Positions 9,024 to 17,993 of a stretch of DNA of 48,518 nucleotides are shown here, piece by piece. The DNA comes from Pseudomonadota bacterium (GTDB lineage: Bacteria; Pseudomonadota; Gammaproteobacteria; Xanthomonadales; Rhodanobacteraceae): the NCBI GenBank assembly GCA_021795435.1, contig JAJYPJ010000013.1:1-48518 (forward strand), read 5' to 3'. Under the pieces are notes generated by a model. It searched no databases, had not been told where the DNA came from, and worked only from the letters and a program-made list of their open reading frames with translations. The first letter of the stretch is position 1; every line of letters starts with the position of its first letter. The translations under genes were made by a program, and so were the position numbers.

Positions 9024-9758
9024 TCAACGCGCGTCTCGAAGATCCCCTACCGGCTCGCTCCCGAACCGCTCACCAAGCAACCAATCGAGGAAGCGGTTAG
9101 CGGTCGACTGCGGCGTAGCCAATGCTCCCTTCCTCTTCATGTCCACGAATTGTGCGTGCAAAGGGAAATCTCTGGACGAGCACGCGCGCAATTCCTCCTG
9201 CATGCCTGTATCAACAACGCCAGGGGCTAGCGAACAAATGCGCAGGCCAGGAACCCCGTCCGCGGCAACCGTGCGGGCATGGTGATCAAGCGCAGCTTTG
9301 CTCGCACAGTAGACCGACCAACCGGCGATGGCGTTACGTCCAGCGCCGCTCGACAGGTGCACGATCCGGCGATCCGGAACGTTGGCGGCCGCTCGCGCGA
9401 AGGCCGCGGCAATGAGAAGAGGCGCAACGACATTCACAGCCAAAGTCCGCGTCACGATCTGCAAATCGTGCGATGCTGGCGCTCCGACAGGACCCAAGAG
9501 ACCTGCGTTGTTGATGAGCAGCGCCTGATCCGCGCCGGCCACCCATTCGCCCAATGTATCCCGAACCAACCAGCGCCTGAGTGATTCCGTATCCGACAGG
9601 TCGATCGCAACTTCTTCCAGGCGCGCCGTGGCATCGGGCATGGGCGGCATGCGGCCGCGGGAAAGTCCAAGCACTGGAATGCCGCGCATCACAAGTCCGG
9701 AGGCAATTGCGGCCCCAAGCCCACGAGAATGACCGGTGACGACGGCAGCAATCTTCAA
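9024..9758 (-). CDS. SDR-family NAD(P)-dependent oxidoreductase
   Basis: A classical short-chain dehydrogenase/reductase of 244 residues with a Rossmann fold. The cofactor motif is TGHSRGLG (residues 8-15), then NNAG (83-86), the catalytic Ser in HLSSGAG (136-137) and YxxxK as Y150/K154 in SVYCASK. The Arg and Ser near residues 33-36 (GLSRGR) suggest a preference for NADP(H), which is an inference. The general look is of the sepiapterin/benzil-reductase subgroup, but the substrate is unknown. It lies downstream of the aminotransferase gene on the same strand with a 39-bp gap, so the two may share a transcript. Confidence 0.88.
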   Translation of the reverse strand: MKIAAVVTGHSRGLGAAIASGLVMRGIPVLGLSRGRMPPMPDATARLEEVAIDLSDTESLRRWLVRDTLGEWVAGADQALLINNAGLLGPVGAPASHDLQIVTRTLAVNVVAPLLIAAAFARAAANVPDRRIVHLSSGAGRNAIAGWSVYCASKAALDHHARTVAADGVPGLRICSLAPGVVDTGMQEELRACSSRDFPLHAQFVDMKRKGALATPQSTANRFLDWLLGERFGSEPVGDLRDAR

Positions 9759-9797
9759 GGCGAACCCATTCAGTTCACGAGGTATAAACCGTTAGCG

Positions 9798-11042
9798 CTA
9801 GTGAGCGTCTATTCCAAGGAAGGCATCAACTGCCATGCGCAACCTCGCAATTCCATCTTTGACGTCCAAGTCGTCCAGCACCAGCGGAGGGACCAGGCGG
9901 AGCACATCGGGCCCAGCCTGCAGGACGAGAACCCCATGGGCAATACCCTGGTCGACTAGTTCACCCGCACGACCGCGCAGGTGCTGCGCTAGTACGCCGC
10001 CCAGCATCAGTCCCCGACCCCGCACGTCACTAAATACGCCGGTATCTCGCGCCATCGCCACGAGGCCTTCGCGAAGCTCACATCCCCGCACAGCGACGTG
10101 CTGTAGCAATGCCGGTTCGGCCAACCGGCGCAATGCCGCGCGCGCCACCGCAGACGCTAGCGGATTGCCACCAAACGTCGTGCCGTGAGCCCCATGCTGC
10201 AAGGTGTCTGCCACACGGCTACCCGCAAGCATTGCCCCGATGGGGAAGCCCCCGCCAAGGGCTTTCGCCAGCGTCACTACATCGGGTTCAACCGCGTCTT
10301 GCTCATGAGCGAACAACGTACCCGTCCGGCCCATTCCGCACTGGATCTCATCAAGGATCAACAGCGCTCCGTAGCGATCACATAAGCCTCGGAGTCCCGA
10401 GAGAAATCCAGGTGCCGCGGGCATCACCCCGCCTTCGCCCTGAACCGGTTCGACGAGCACAGCGCACACGCTCCCGTCGGCCAATGCAGCCTCGGTCGCT
10501 GATAGATCGTTGAAACGTGCATGAACGAAACCAGGTGGCAACGGTTCGAAGCCCTGCTGGTATTTCGGCTGGGCAGTCGCCGTAACGGTGGCAAGCGTGC
10601 GACCGTGAAACGATCCCGAGTAGGTCAGGATGCTGCGCCGTTCGGCAGGGCGCCCTTGTTGGGCTGCCCACCGCCGAGCGAGCTTGATCGCCGCTTCGTT
10701 TGCTTCGGCGCCGGAGTTGCAAAGAAACACGCGTCGCGCGAAGGAAGCTGAACGGATTAGCGCCTGCGCAAGCTCAATGGCAGGCTGGTTGTGGAAGACG
10801 TTGCTTGTATGCCAGAGCCGGCTCGCTTGGGCCGAGAGAACCTCCGCGAGTTCGGCATCCGCGTGGCCCAAGCTACAAACGGCAATACCTGCGGCAAAGT
10901 CCACATATTCACGTCCATCGGTATCCCACAAGCGTGCGCCACGACCATGGTCAAGCACGAACGGCCGCGGTTGATAAATGGGTACGAATACCTGACTAGC
11001 CGCATGAAGGAGATCGGCACTTTCAGATTGGCGCGACGACAT
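9798..11042 (-). CDS. Acetylornithine/succinylornithine-type aminotransferase
   Basis: This class-III PLP aminotransferase (414 residues) most resembles ArgD/AstC. Visible motifs are FAAGIAVCSLGHAD, CNSGAEANEAAIKLAR, SFHGRTLATV, the PLP-phenol Asp in LILDEIQCGMGRTG (D231) and the Schiff-base lysine K260 in TLAKALGGGFPIGA. ArgD makes N-acetylornithine in arginine synthesis, AstC acts in arginine breakdown; sequence alone does not separate them and no other arg or ast gene is nearby. AAGGAG lies about ten bases before the ATG at 11042, which is why I reject an upstream in-frame start. The gene diverges from the trans-sulfuration gene across 101 bp. Confidence 0.9.
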   Translation of the reverse strand: MSSRQSESADLLHAASQVFVPIYQPRPFVLDHGRGARLWDTDGREYVDFAAGIAVCSLGHADAELAEVLSAQASRLWHTSNVFHNQPAIELAQALIRSASFARRVFLCNSGAEANEAAIKLARRWAAQQGRPAERRSILTYSGSFHGRTLATVTATAQPKYQQGFEPLPPGFVHARFNDLSATEAALADGSVCAVLVEPVQGEGGVMPAAPGFLSGLRGLCDRYGALLILDEIQCGMGRTGTLFAHEQDAVEPDVVTLAKALGGGFPIGAMLAGSRVADTLQHGAHGTTFGGNPLASAVARAALRRLAEPALLQHVAVRGCELREGLVAMARDTGVFSDVRGRGLMLGGVLAQHLRGRAGELVDQGIAHGVLVLQAGPDVLRLVPPLVLDDLDVKDGIARLRMAVDAFLGIDAH

Positions 11043-11143
11043 CTCGAGACCTCTCCTTTGCGACGCGTGATTATGCCTGCACCGCACGCAGGAACCAGTG
11101 CCGCTGCGGTACGCTGCCTACCGTTCATTCATGGAGCACAGCA

Positions 11144-12268
11144 ATGCGCCTGGAAACCCTTGCCGTCCATGCCGGTGCCAGTCCAGACCCGGAGACTGGC
11201 GCGGTTGCGCCACCCATCCACTTGTCCACGACATTCGAACACGCGCCAGATGGCTCCTTGCCCTATGGCTGGATCTACCAGCGAACCGATAATCCGACCC
11301 AGCAACGATTCGAGGAAGCATTGGCGGCACTCGAGCATGGTGAAAGCGCGCTCTTGTTTGGCAGCGGCATGGCTGCAGGCAGCGCCATCATGCAGAGTCT
11401 TCCTCCACAGAGCCATGTGCTGCTTCCAAACGACGCATACCATGGATTCCGGGCACTCGCACGCGAATTCTCAAAGCGCTGGAACCTGCACTGCACATTT
11501 GCCGACTTCGGCGATGAAGGCGCAATTCGCGCTGCGTTATTGCCCAATACGGCCCTTGTTTGGGCCGAGACACCCTCGAATCCGCTACTCCAGATTACCG
11601 ATCTGGCCGCGCTCGCAAATATCGTCCATCAGCACGGCGCCATGCTGCTTGTTGACAATACGTTTGCAACGCCTGTGCTGCAGCAACCTCTGATGCTAGG
11701 CGCTGATATCGTATTGCACTCGGTAACGAAGTATATCGGTGGCCACAGCGACCTGATGGCTGGCGCGCTTGTCTTCGCGCATGGACGAGGAGCATTGGCA
11801 CAGCAAGCGGCGCACACAAGAAGCACCGTCGGCCTGCACGGATCACCGTTCGTCGCATGGATGGCACTGCGTGGATTGCATTCGCTACCTGCACGCATGG
11901 CTTGGCACAACCGGAATGCACGTGCGGTGGCCGCCGCGCTATGCGCACACACCGCAGTGGAGCGGGTGCACTATCCCGGCCTGCCCGAGCATCCAGGCCA
12001 CGCGTTGGCGGCGCGGCAGATGCGTGAGTTCGGTGGCATGGTCTCGTTCGAGTTGGTCGGCGGCCGTGACGCCGCGCTCGCCTGCGCGTCTCGACTGCGG
12101 TTGTTCATCAACGCCACGTCCCTTGGTGGCTGTGAGTCTCTCGTCGAACACCGCGCATCCGTGGAGGGCGCGCACCCGATGTCGCCACCAGGGCTGCTGC
12201 GGCTATCCGTGGGGCTGGAACATCCCGACGACTTGGTAGGCGATCTGCTACAGGCGCTGTCCAGTTAG
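11144..12268 (+). CDS. Trans-sulfuration PLP enzyme (cystathionine gamma-synthase/lyase family)
   Basis: A Cys/Met-metabolism PLP enzyme of 374 residues. Family marks are YQRTDNPT (Y45 and R47, which reach the neighbouring subunit's PLP phosphate), GSGMAAGSAI, the Asp in LLVDNTFATP (D171), the Schiff-base lysine K196 in SVTKYIGGHSD, and SLGGCESLVEHRAS near the end. Members include MetB, MetC, MetZ and methionine gamma-lyase, which differ in substrate but share this fold; the sequence alone does not decide, though cystathionine synthase or lyase activity is most likely. GGAG stands 8 bases before the ATG. It is convergent with glyoxalase I, with 20 bp between the stops. Confidence 0.9.
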   Translation: MRLETLAVHAGASPDPETGAVAPPIHLSTTFEHAPDGSLPYGWIYQRTDNPTQQRFEEALAALEHGESALLFGSGMAAGSAIMQSLPPQSHVLLPNDAYHGFRALAREFSKRWNLHCTFADFGDEGAIRAALLPNTALVWAETPSNPLLQITDLAALANIVHQHGAMLLVDNTFATPVLQQPLMLGADIVLHSVTKYIGGHSDLMAGALVFAHGRGALAQQAAHTRSTVGLHGSPFVAWMALRGLHSLPARMAWHNRNARAVAAALCAHTAVERVHYPGLPEHPGHALAARQMREFGGMVSFELVGGRDAALACASRLRLFINATSLGGCESLVEHRASVEGAHPMSPPGLLRLSVGLEHPDDLVGDLLQALSS

Positions 12269-12288
12269 CGCCGGTCGGCACGACCAGA

Positions 12289-12726
12289 TCACCAGCTGCC
12301 GACGTTTGGCATCGACACCCATGGCTCGATGGGCGGAAGGGCCTTGCCCTTCTGCAGAAGTTCGATCGAGATGAGGTCCGGTGAACGTACAAAAGCCATA
12401 TGGCCATCACGCGGCGGACGACTTATGGTCACCCCCAGCTTCGACAGGCGAGCGCAGACGTCATAGATGTCGTCGACCTGGAATGCGAGGTGCCCGAAGT
12501 TTCGCGCACTTCCATAGTCTTCGGCAGGACCGCCGTCGGCACCTGGCCAATTGAACGTCAATTCAATTTCGGCATCACGACTTTCATCAGCAGCGAGGAA
12601 AACGAGCGTGAAACGCCCCTGAGCATTTTCTAAACGTCGTGTTTCTTCAAGCCCTAGTCCGTTGCAGAAGAAAAACAATGCTGCATCCAGATCTCGGACA
12701 CGTATCATGCTATGCAGGTATTTCAT
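12289..12726 (-). CDS. gloA: Lactoylglutathione lyase (glyoxalase I)
   Basis: Glyoxalase I isomerises the hemithioacetal of methylglyoxal and glutathione to S-lactoylglutathione. The protein has 145 residues and two VOC beta-alpha-beta modules. All four metal ligands can be found: His in KYLHSMIRV, Glu in EIELTFNW, His in [10 protein letters not shown] and Glu in ISIELLQ. The short length without inserted loops matches the Ni-type bacterial class. GGAGG lies five bases before the ATG at 12726, so I reject a longer in-frame start. It is divergent from the DegV gene across about 155 bp. Confidence 0.94.
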   Translation of the reverse strand: MKYLHSMIRVRDLDAALFFFCNGLGLEETRRLENAQGRFTLVFLAADESRDAEIELTFNWPGADGGPAEDYGSARNFGHLAFQVDDIYDVCARLSKLGVTISRPPRDGHMAFVRSPDLISIELLQKGKALPPIEPWVSMPNVGSW

Positions 12727-12881
12727 CAATGCCTCCGGGTTTTCTGATGAGGCCGATGGCGGCCTGGATTTGCTCGTGACACACGGTGAGGCATTAATTG
12801 GATGTGCCAATCATGGCCTGCGTCACCATGGCCAGCCTGCCATGCTAACGTTCGCGTTGGTTGACTGAACCGGAGGCGGAC

Positions 12882-13826
12882 ATGCGCATCGGACTAGTGG
12901 TGGATTCGGGCTGCGACCTGCCAATTGAATTCATCCGCGCCCACGGTATTACGATACTGCCGATCACGGTGCGCAGCGACCTGATCAGCTTTGAGGACAA
13001 CCGTGACCCTGACGCCACGCTTAGATTCTTCCGCGAGCAACTGGGTGATCGGGCGCATGATGCCGAGAGCGAGCCGCTCGGTGTGCAGCAGGTGCATGAT
13101 TTGTTCCTCCGGGAATTGGTGACGCGCTACGACGCCGTGATTGTTCTGACGATCACCGCTTCCAGAAGCAAAATCTACGAAAACACATTGCAGGCAAGCT
13201 ACGCGATCCTGAAGGACTATCGGCCGATACGAAAGGCCGCGGGGTTCGATACACCATTCCAGATGCGAGTGATTGACTCCCAGACGCTATTCGCTGGCCA
13301 AGTACCCAGCGCGTGGGAGGCTGCGCGCATGATCGACGCCGGCATCGGGGCTGCGCCGATCCGGGAGCGGATGGAACAAGTCGTGAACGACAGTTATGGA
13401 TACTTTCTCCCACGCGACCTCTACTACCTTCGCGCGCGCGCGCAAAAACGAGGCGATCGCAGTGTGGGCTGGGTCTCAGCCGCATTGGGAAGTGCGCTGG
13501 ACATCAAACCCATAATACGCGGATGGCGCAAACAGACCGAGCCGGTGGGCAAGGTTCGCGGGTTCGAACACGGTGCCGAAGTATTATTTCAGCATGCCGC
13601 GGATCGGGTCCGTGCCGGACTGCTGGTGCCTGTGGTGGCACTCAGCTACGGCGGCGAACTCGATAGCATGCGTTCATTGCCCGGCTATGCGAATCTGCGC
13701 GACACGTGTTTCGAGTGCGGCGTGCAGCTAACCGAAAGCGTGATGAGCATGACTGCAATGGTCAACGTCGGAGCAGAAGGCCTGACCGTCGGCTTCGCAT
13801 GCCCTGAGTATCAGGCGGCGTTGTGA
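12882..13826 (+). CDS. DegV family fatty-acid-binding protein
   Basis: DegV proteins bind a fatty acid and, in the best-studied cases, present it to a fatty-acid kinase. The 314-residue product opens with the family sequence GLVVDSGCDLP, followed by the alpha/beta first domain (ITILPITVRSDLISF), the TITASRSKIYENT segment that normally contributes to lipid head-group binding, and VIDSQTLFAGQ. The end reads MVNVGAEGLTVGFACP, close to the usual GPG..G..F finish. GGAGG at 12872-12876 supports the ATG at 12882 over an upstream in-frame codon. No FakA-like kinase is in the window, so its role here is open. Confidence 0.88.
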   Translation: MRIGLVVDSGCDLPIEFIRAHGITILPITVRSDLISFEDNRDPDATLRFFREQLGDRAHDAESEPLGVQQVHDLFLRELVTRYDAVIVLTITASRSKIYENTLQASYAILKDYRPIRKAAGFDTPFQMRVIDSQTLFAGQVPSAWEAARMIDAGIGAAPIRERMEQVVNDSYGYFLPRDLYYLRARAQKRGDRSVGWVSAALGSALDIKPIIRGWRKQTEPVGKVRGFEHGAEVLFQHAADRVRAGLLVPVVALSYGGELDSMRSLPGYANLRDTCFECGVQLTESVMSMTAMVNVGAEGLTVGFACPEYQAAL

Positions 13827-13926
13827 CCACGTGTCGCAGGGCCGGTTGTCACTGCAAAACGCCCTAGCCGCCTGGTCCTGTTAGCATGAATCGCCCGTCT
13901 CGGGGATTCGTGGAGCGCGGCACGCA

Positions 13927-14499
13927 ATGCGTTGTCGATGCGTCTTGCTTGCTCTTTTGCTTGCCGGCTGTGCCAGCACGCCTGCCAGCCACCCAGGCTC
14001 AGCTCGTGGATCTGCCGCTAGCGGCGCCTCGCAAACATTGGCAACACCGCTGCGCGACGCGAACATTGGGACGTCGCCGATTCCCCCGTTGCTTTCCAGT
14101 GCACTCGAGGCGCCGTATCGACTGCCTGCCGATCGATCGTGTGCCGCGCTGGCCGCCAAGGTGAAGGCTTTTGATGAGGAGCTTGGCCCGGATCTCGATC
14201 AGGAGCAACCCGAAAATGGCAACTTCATCGGTGATGCTGCCAGCGACGCGCTGCAGAACACCGTCGAGGGTTTGATTCCATTTCGCGGCTGGCTGCGCAA
14301 ATTGAGCGGCGCGGAAAGTGCAGAGCGAAAGCGTGAGGCCGCACTGCGCGCTGGCCTCGTGCGCCGCGGCTACCTTCGAGGCCTGGAAGCTGCGGAAGGC
14401 TGCGCGCCCCAGCCCGCAGGTGCGCACAGCTCCGCAAGTGCGGCCGCCCCGGCGCCGAAACAAACTTCCTCTGGCGGAGCGGGCAAGCCGAACAATTGA
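13927..14499 (+). CDS. Putative lipoprotein of unknown function
   Basis: I do not recognise a family. The 190-residue translation starts with a lipoprotein signal: basic residues, a short hydrophobic core and the lipobox LLAGC, with Cys15 the predicted lipidated residue. A low-complexity Ser/Ala/Gly linker follows to about residue 55. The middle (about 60-150) looks folded: CAALAAKVKAFDEELGPDLD, then an acidic-to-amphipathic stretch and RGWLRKLSGAESAERK followed by a helix rich in Arg and Ala. The tail from 155 is Ala/Ser/Pro rich. The final helices recall small proteins that pack against peptidoglycan or a membrane, but that is only an impression. The gene is followed 16 bp later by the converging threonine aldolase gene. 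Confidence 0.7.
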   Translation: MRCRCVLLALLLAGCASTPASHPGSARGSAASGASQTLATPLRDANIGTSPIPPLLSSALEAPYRLPADRSCAALAAKVKAFDEELGPDLDQEQPENGNFIGDAASDALQNTVEGLIPFRGWLRKLSGAESAERKREAALRAGLVRRGYLRGLEAAEGCAPQPAGAHSSASAAAPAPKQTSSGGAGKPNN

Positions 14500-14515
14500 G
14501 GTGGGATCCATATCC

Positions 14516-15559
14516 TCAGGCGGAAGCCAGCAGCCCCTTGAGTACCTCCAGCGTTCGCTCAATACCCGCATCGTCTATATCCAGATGCGTTACCGCACGC
14601 ATGCGACGATGGCCCATCGGGCACAGCCGAACTCCCTGCGCCAATGCAGCGTCTGCCAGCGTTTTCGCGTTCCACGCTGCCGTGACAATGTCGAAATAGA
14701 CAAGATTGGTTTCCACCGTTGCAGCATCGATCGTGATGCCTTGGAGATGGGCAAGCCCATCCGCAAGTCGGCGAGCTCGCGCGTGATCGACAGCCAGCAG
14801 TGGCAGATTGTTGTCTAGCGCGTAAATGCAAGCGGCCGCGATAATTCCACCCTGCCTCATGGCACCGCCAATGCGCAGTTGCCAGCGCCGCGCCTCGCGG
14901 ATGAATGCCCGCGAGCCTGCCAGCAGCGCACCACCAGGCGCACCGAGCCCCTTGCTGAAATCAATCCAGACCGAATCGAATTGGCGTGCATACTCGTCTG
15001 CACCAATTCCGCGAGCGACAGTCGCGTTGAGTAAGCGCGCGCCATCCATATGCGTCGCCAGCCCTGCCCCATGGGCAACGTTCGCAACCGCATCCAGTTC
15101 CTCCAGAGGCCAGACAGCACCACCGCCAAGATTGGTTGTGTTCTCCACGCTGACCAAGCGCTGCCATGGCGCCTGCAAATTGTCGGCGCGCAGATGCTCA
15201 GTGAGCTGCGCAGCAGTAAAAATTCCTCGAGCTCCCGGAATGGGATCCAGAACAACACCCGCAAGCGCACCCGGACCGCCAGCCTCGAAGCCAACGATGT
15301 GTGCGCCAGATTCACAGATGACCGCCTCGCCCGGACGGCAATGCACAGCTAGCGCGATCTCATTGCACATCGTTCCCGATGGGAGGTAGACCGCGGATTC
15401 CTTGCCTAACAGTGCCGCACCGCGTTCCTCCAGTGCGCGCACCGTCGGGTCTTCCCCAGCACGTTCATCACCTACCTCAGCATTGGCCATTGCCACACGC
15501 ATGGCCGCCGTTGGCCGGGTTTTGGTATCGCTGAAAAGATCGATCAAGGGAGCTGACAT
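14516..15559 (-). CDS. ltaE: Low-specificity L-threonine aldolase
   Basis: LtaE cleaves L-threonine or L-allo-threonine to glycine and acetaldehyde with PLP. The 347-residue protein shows the beta-eliminating-lyase fold marks: LFSDTKTRPT at the start, NAEVGDERAGEDPTV, YLPSGTMCNEIA, His87 in SGAHIVGFE stacking on PLP, Asp172 in HMDGARLLNA and the Schiff-base lysine K203 in DFSKGLGAPGG. The ATG at 15559 gives the start just before the conserved LIDLFSDT. Another ATG at 15577 would add six residues. The open frame continues further upstream but the translation there is unlike a protein. It is divergent from the DUF4124 gene. Confidence 0.92.
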   Translation of the reverse strand: MSAPLIDLFSDTKTRPTAAMRVAMANAEVGDERAGEDPTVRALEERGAALLGKESAVYLPSGTMCNEIALAVHCRPGEAVICESGAHIVGFEAGGPGALAGVVLDPIPGARGIFTAAQLTEHLRADNLQAPWQRLVSVENTTNLGGGAVWPLEELDAVANVAHGAGLATHMDGARLLNATVARGIGADEYARQFDSVWIDFSKGLGAPGGALLAGSRAFIREARRWQLRIGGAMRQGGIIAAACIYALDNNLPLLAVDHARARRLADGLAHLQGITIDAATVETNLVYFDIVTAAWNAKTLADAALAQGVRLCPMGHRRMRAVTHLDIDDAGIERTLEVLKGLLASA

Positions 15560-15847
15560 GGCGGATTCCCTGGACATTGAATCGTAAGATTGTGCTGCAC
15601 CCCGGGATGATCGGAAGTCCGCATCCCTCAACCGGCTGCGCTGACTTGACGGGGTATAGCGCCCATTATCATGTGCTGGCGCCAAGTCGAACAGGCGCTG
15701 ATGCGGACCTCGAGTGTGGACATCGTCGCGTTGTTTCCAAGCGATGCAACGTCTGCAGCATCGATGGTCTTGATGACCAGCATGCCAAATCGCCGCGATG
15801 TCGCATAGCAAAAAGTCCGTTTTGGCCAATTCCGCTAGGCTCCACGC

Positions 15848-16477
15848 ATGCGCATACTCGCATCACTCGCGCTATGCCTAGTTCCCGCACTTGCGGCACC
15901 CGCAGCCGGTACCCTCGTCTACCGTTGCGTCGACGCATCGGGGCATCTCGCATTCCAACAGAATCCCTGTCCGCGTGGAAGCAGACAGACAATCCTCAAC
16001 ATGCCACCACCACCTCCCGCAGTACCCGCACCATCCCTGCCTGCCGCGCACGTCACGCCTTCGCCTAGCCCTCGTCCCGCCAAGCAAGTGCAACCACTCC
16101 CTGCGCTGTACCGCTGCATCAACGCCACCAACGGCAGACGCTACATCAGCAGCATAGGCAATCCGCAGCCTTATTTGGCGCCCCTCGGAATCCTCGGCGT
16201 GCCACAGCTGCCCCTGGCGCAGGCCTACGGGCCAGGCGGCATTGGTGTATCGGCGCCGGGCGTTGGACAACCTCCCCATGTCGCCTCACCGATCGCGGGC
16301 TTCTACAGCTGGGTCCAGGATCGATGCACGCCGTTGCCCAGGTCCGACGTGTGCGAGCACCTCCGCAAGAGCCTTGATGCACTGGAGTCGCGAATCAGCC
16401 AGACGTTTCAGTTCGACCGGCCACCATTGGAAAGAGAGGCAAAGACGCTGCGCGCCCGGCTGCAGAGTTGTCCATGA
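15848..16477 (+). CDS. DUF4124-domain exported protein
   Basis: The 209-residue product has a signal peptide (residues 1 to about 20) and a DUF4124 module just after it. That module is seen in many gammaproteobacterial exported proteins as YRCVDASGHLAFQQNPC, normally with the pattern Y.c.D..G...f...PC. A proline-rich linker (residues 55-85) separates it from a second similar unit, YRCINATNGRRYISS, after which the chain carries Gly/Pro-rich sequence. The end (CTPLPRSDVCEHL to RARLQSCP) looks alpha-helical with paired cysteines, as in periplasmic proteins with disulfides. Function is unknown; its stop lies 16 bp before the converging NHL gene. Confidence 0.82.
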   Translation: MRILASLALCLVPALAAPAAGTLVYRCVDASGHLAFQQNPCPRGSRQTILNMPPPPPAVPAPSLPAAHVTPSPSPRPAKQVQPLPALYRCINATNGRRYISSIGNPQPYLAPLGILGVPQLPLAQAYGPGGIGVSAPGVGQPPHVASPIAGFYSWVQDRCTPLPRSDVCEHLRKSLDALESRISQTFQFDRPPLEREAKTLRARLQSCP

Positions 16478-16493
16478 GTTCGTTGAGCGATCA

Positions 16494-17993
16494 TCAGTGG
16501 GCGGGCGGGAGTCCCTTGACCGGCCATGCGTGCACTACACCATCGCGCAAGCTCAGGCGGACGATGTCATCATCTCCCGTATTGGCCACGAGCAAATCGC
16601 GCGGACCAAATGCCGCCACACCTCCCGGCTGGCTCAATCCGGAAGCCAGCGTAGCGACCCTCGAGGTAACCGGGTCAAGGACGCGAACGGCATCGTTGAA
16701 CGTGTCGGCGATGTAAAGTTTTCCATCGTCCCAGGCAAGGCCCTGATCATGCTGCAGAAGTGCATCCGCAGCGATGCCATTGCGCAAGCCGAAGACGAAT
16801 AAGCCCTTGCCAATCAACGTATGCACGTAGCCAGTTCGAAGATCCACGGCGCGGACCGCGGATGCCTCAGGATCTGCCACGTACAGCGTCCCGGCGTGAT
16901 AAGCCAGTCCGCTACTTTGGGCGAAGCTGGCAGACGCCCGAGGCCCATTGCTGATGCCCTCCAAGCCATCGCCTGCATATGGCCCAATTCCACCCGTCGC
17001 AAGATTCATGGACCAAAGCTGGTGATCGCCCGCCATGGCAATGACCAACGTGTGCCCAAGCACCTTGAGAGCCCACGGCGAATTTAGCTCGGCATCGCGG
17101 CCCACCTTCACGGGGCCTCCGCCAAAGGCTCGATGGCCGTTCCCGGCAATTGTTTTGACCGTGTTGCTTGCCAGATCGATACACCGAATTAGCGAATTCC
17201 CGGTATCCGCCACGTAAAGCGAATCCCCAGCAAACGCCAATCCCTCAGGCTCGTGGAATTGCGCAATGCCCGCTGGGCCATCAACATGACCTGGCCCACC
17301 GGTGCCAAACACGCGCAATACGCGTCCTTGATGGTTGAGCAGAACAATTCGGTTGTGCCCCGTATCGCTGATCGCGACATAGCGGGCGCTTACCGCAACT
17401 TTGCCGGGCTGCAAAAGCCCGTTGGGATTGACTGCAAGCGGCTGCAACGGCAATCGACCGGTGGCCAACTCCCGTGTCCGCTCCGCGCGCGAAAGCGTCG
17501 TGCTAATTGCACGCGCAATCGCGGCGTCATGGCCTTCGCCAATGAAGGTACGGACGACGCCGCCCTGAGGCCCTAGGAGGACCAGTGTCGGCCAGGCCTC
17601 GACGCCATAATGATCCCATAGCGTCATCCCCTCATCGATCAGAACGGGGTGCGTTACATGGTAACGCTGGATGAATGCCTGTATGTTCTTCGCATCCCGG
17701 GATGCATCGAACTTGGGCGAATCAACGCCCAAGATCAGAAGCCGGCGACCGAAAGCACGCTCCAGCCGCGTCATTTCCGGAAGCATGTGGATGCAATTGA
17801 TGCATCCGGGCGTGAAGAAATCCAACAAGACGACCCGGCCTCGCAAGTCGCGAGGCTCCAAGGGTCGGCTGACATTGAACCAAGGTGCGTTGGCCGGCAA
17901 TGGTACGGAGCTCGCGTCCGCAACGCAGGAGATGCCGGAAAGCACGGCCAGTCCCAGTAGCATCGCGGAAAGCCTTCCGAGTCGAGTCAGCAT
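16494..17993 (-). CDS. Exported thioredoxin-like/NHL-repeat protein (NHLRC2-like)
   Basis: The 499-residue protein joins two domains. After a signal peptide (residues 1 to about 27) comes a thioredoxin-like domain (about 35-170) with FTPGCINC, where Cys64 and Cys67 form a CxxC pair; the cis-proline strand is AWPTLVLL. From about residue 190 a six-bladed NHL beta-propeller is visible through repeated blade motifs such as VAISDTGHNRIVLLN, LYVADTGNSLIRCID, LYVADPEASAVRAVD and LYIADTFNDAVRVLD. The pairing and the CINC motif match the NHLRC2 family known from animals and bacteria, where biochemical function is unsettled. GGAGG sits 8 bases before the ATG at 17993. The signal peptide places it in the periplasm here, so the CxxC could act on envelope disulfides. 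Confidence 0.85.
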   Translation of the reverse strand: MLTRLGRLSAMLLGLAVLSGISCVADASSVPLPANAPWFNVSRPLEPRDLRGRVVLLDFFTPGCINCIHMLPEMTRLERAFGRRLLILGVDSPKFDASRDAKNIQAFIQRYHVTHPVLIDEGMTLWDHYGVEAWPTLVLLGPQGGVVRTFIGEGHDAAIARAISTTLSRAERTRELATGRLPLQPLAVNPNGLLQPGKVAVSARYVAISDTGHNRIVLLNHQGRVLRVFGTGGPGHVDGPAGIAQFHEPEGLAFAGDSLYVADTGNSLIRCIDLASNTVKTIAGNGHRAFGGGPVKVGRDAELNSPWALKVLGHTLVIAMAGDHQLWSMNLATGGIGPYAGDGLEGISNGPRASASFAQSSGLAYHAGTLYVADPEASAVRAVDLRTGYVHTLIGKGLFVFGLRNGIAADALLQHDQGLAWDDGKLYIADTFNDAVRVLDPVTSRVATLASGLSQPGGVAAFGPRDLLVANTGDDDIVRLSLRDGVVHAWPVKGLPPAH

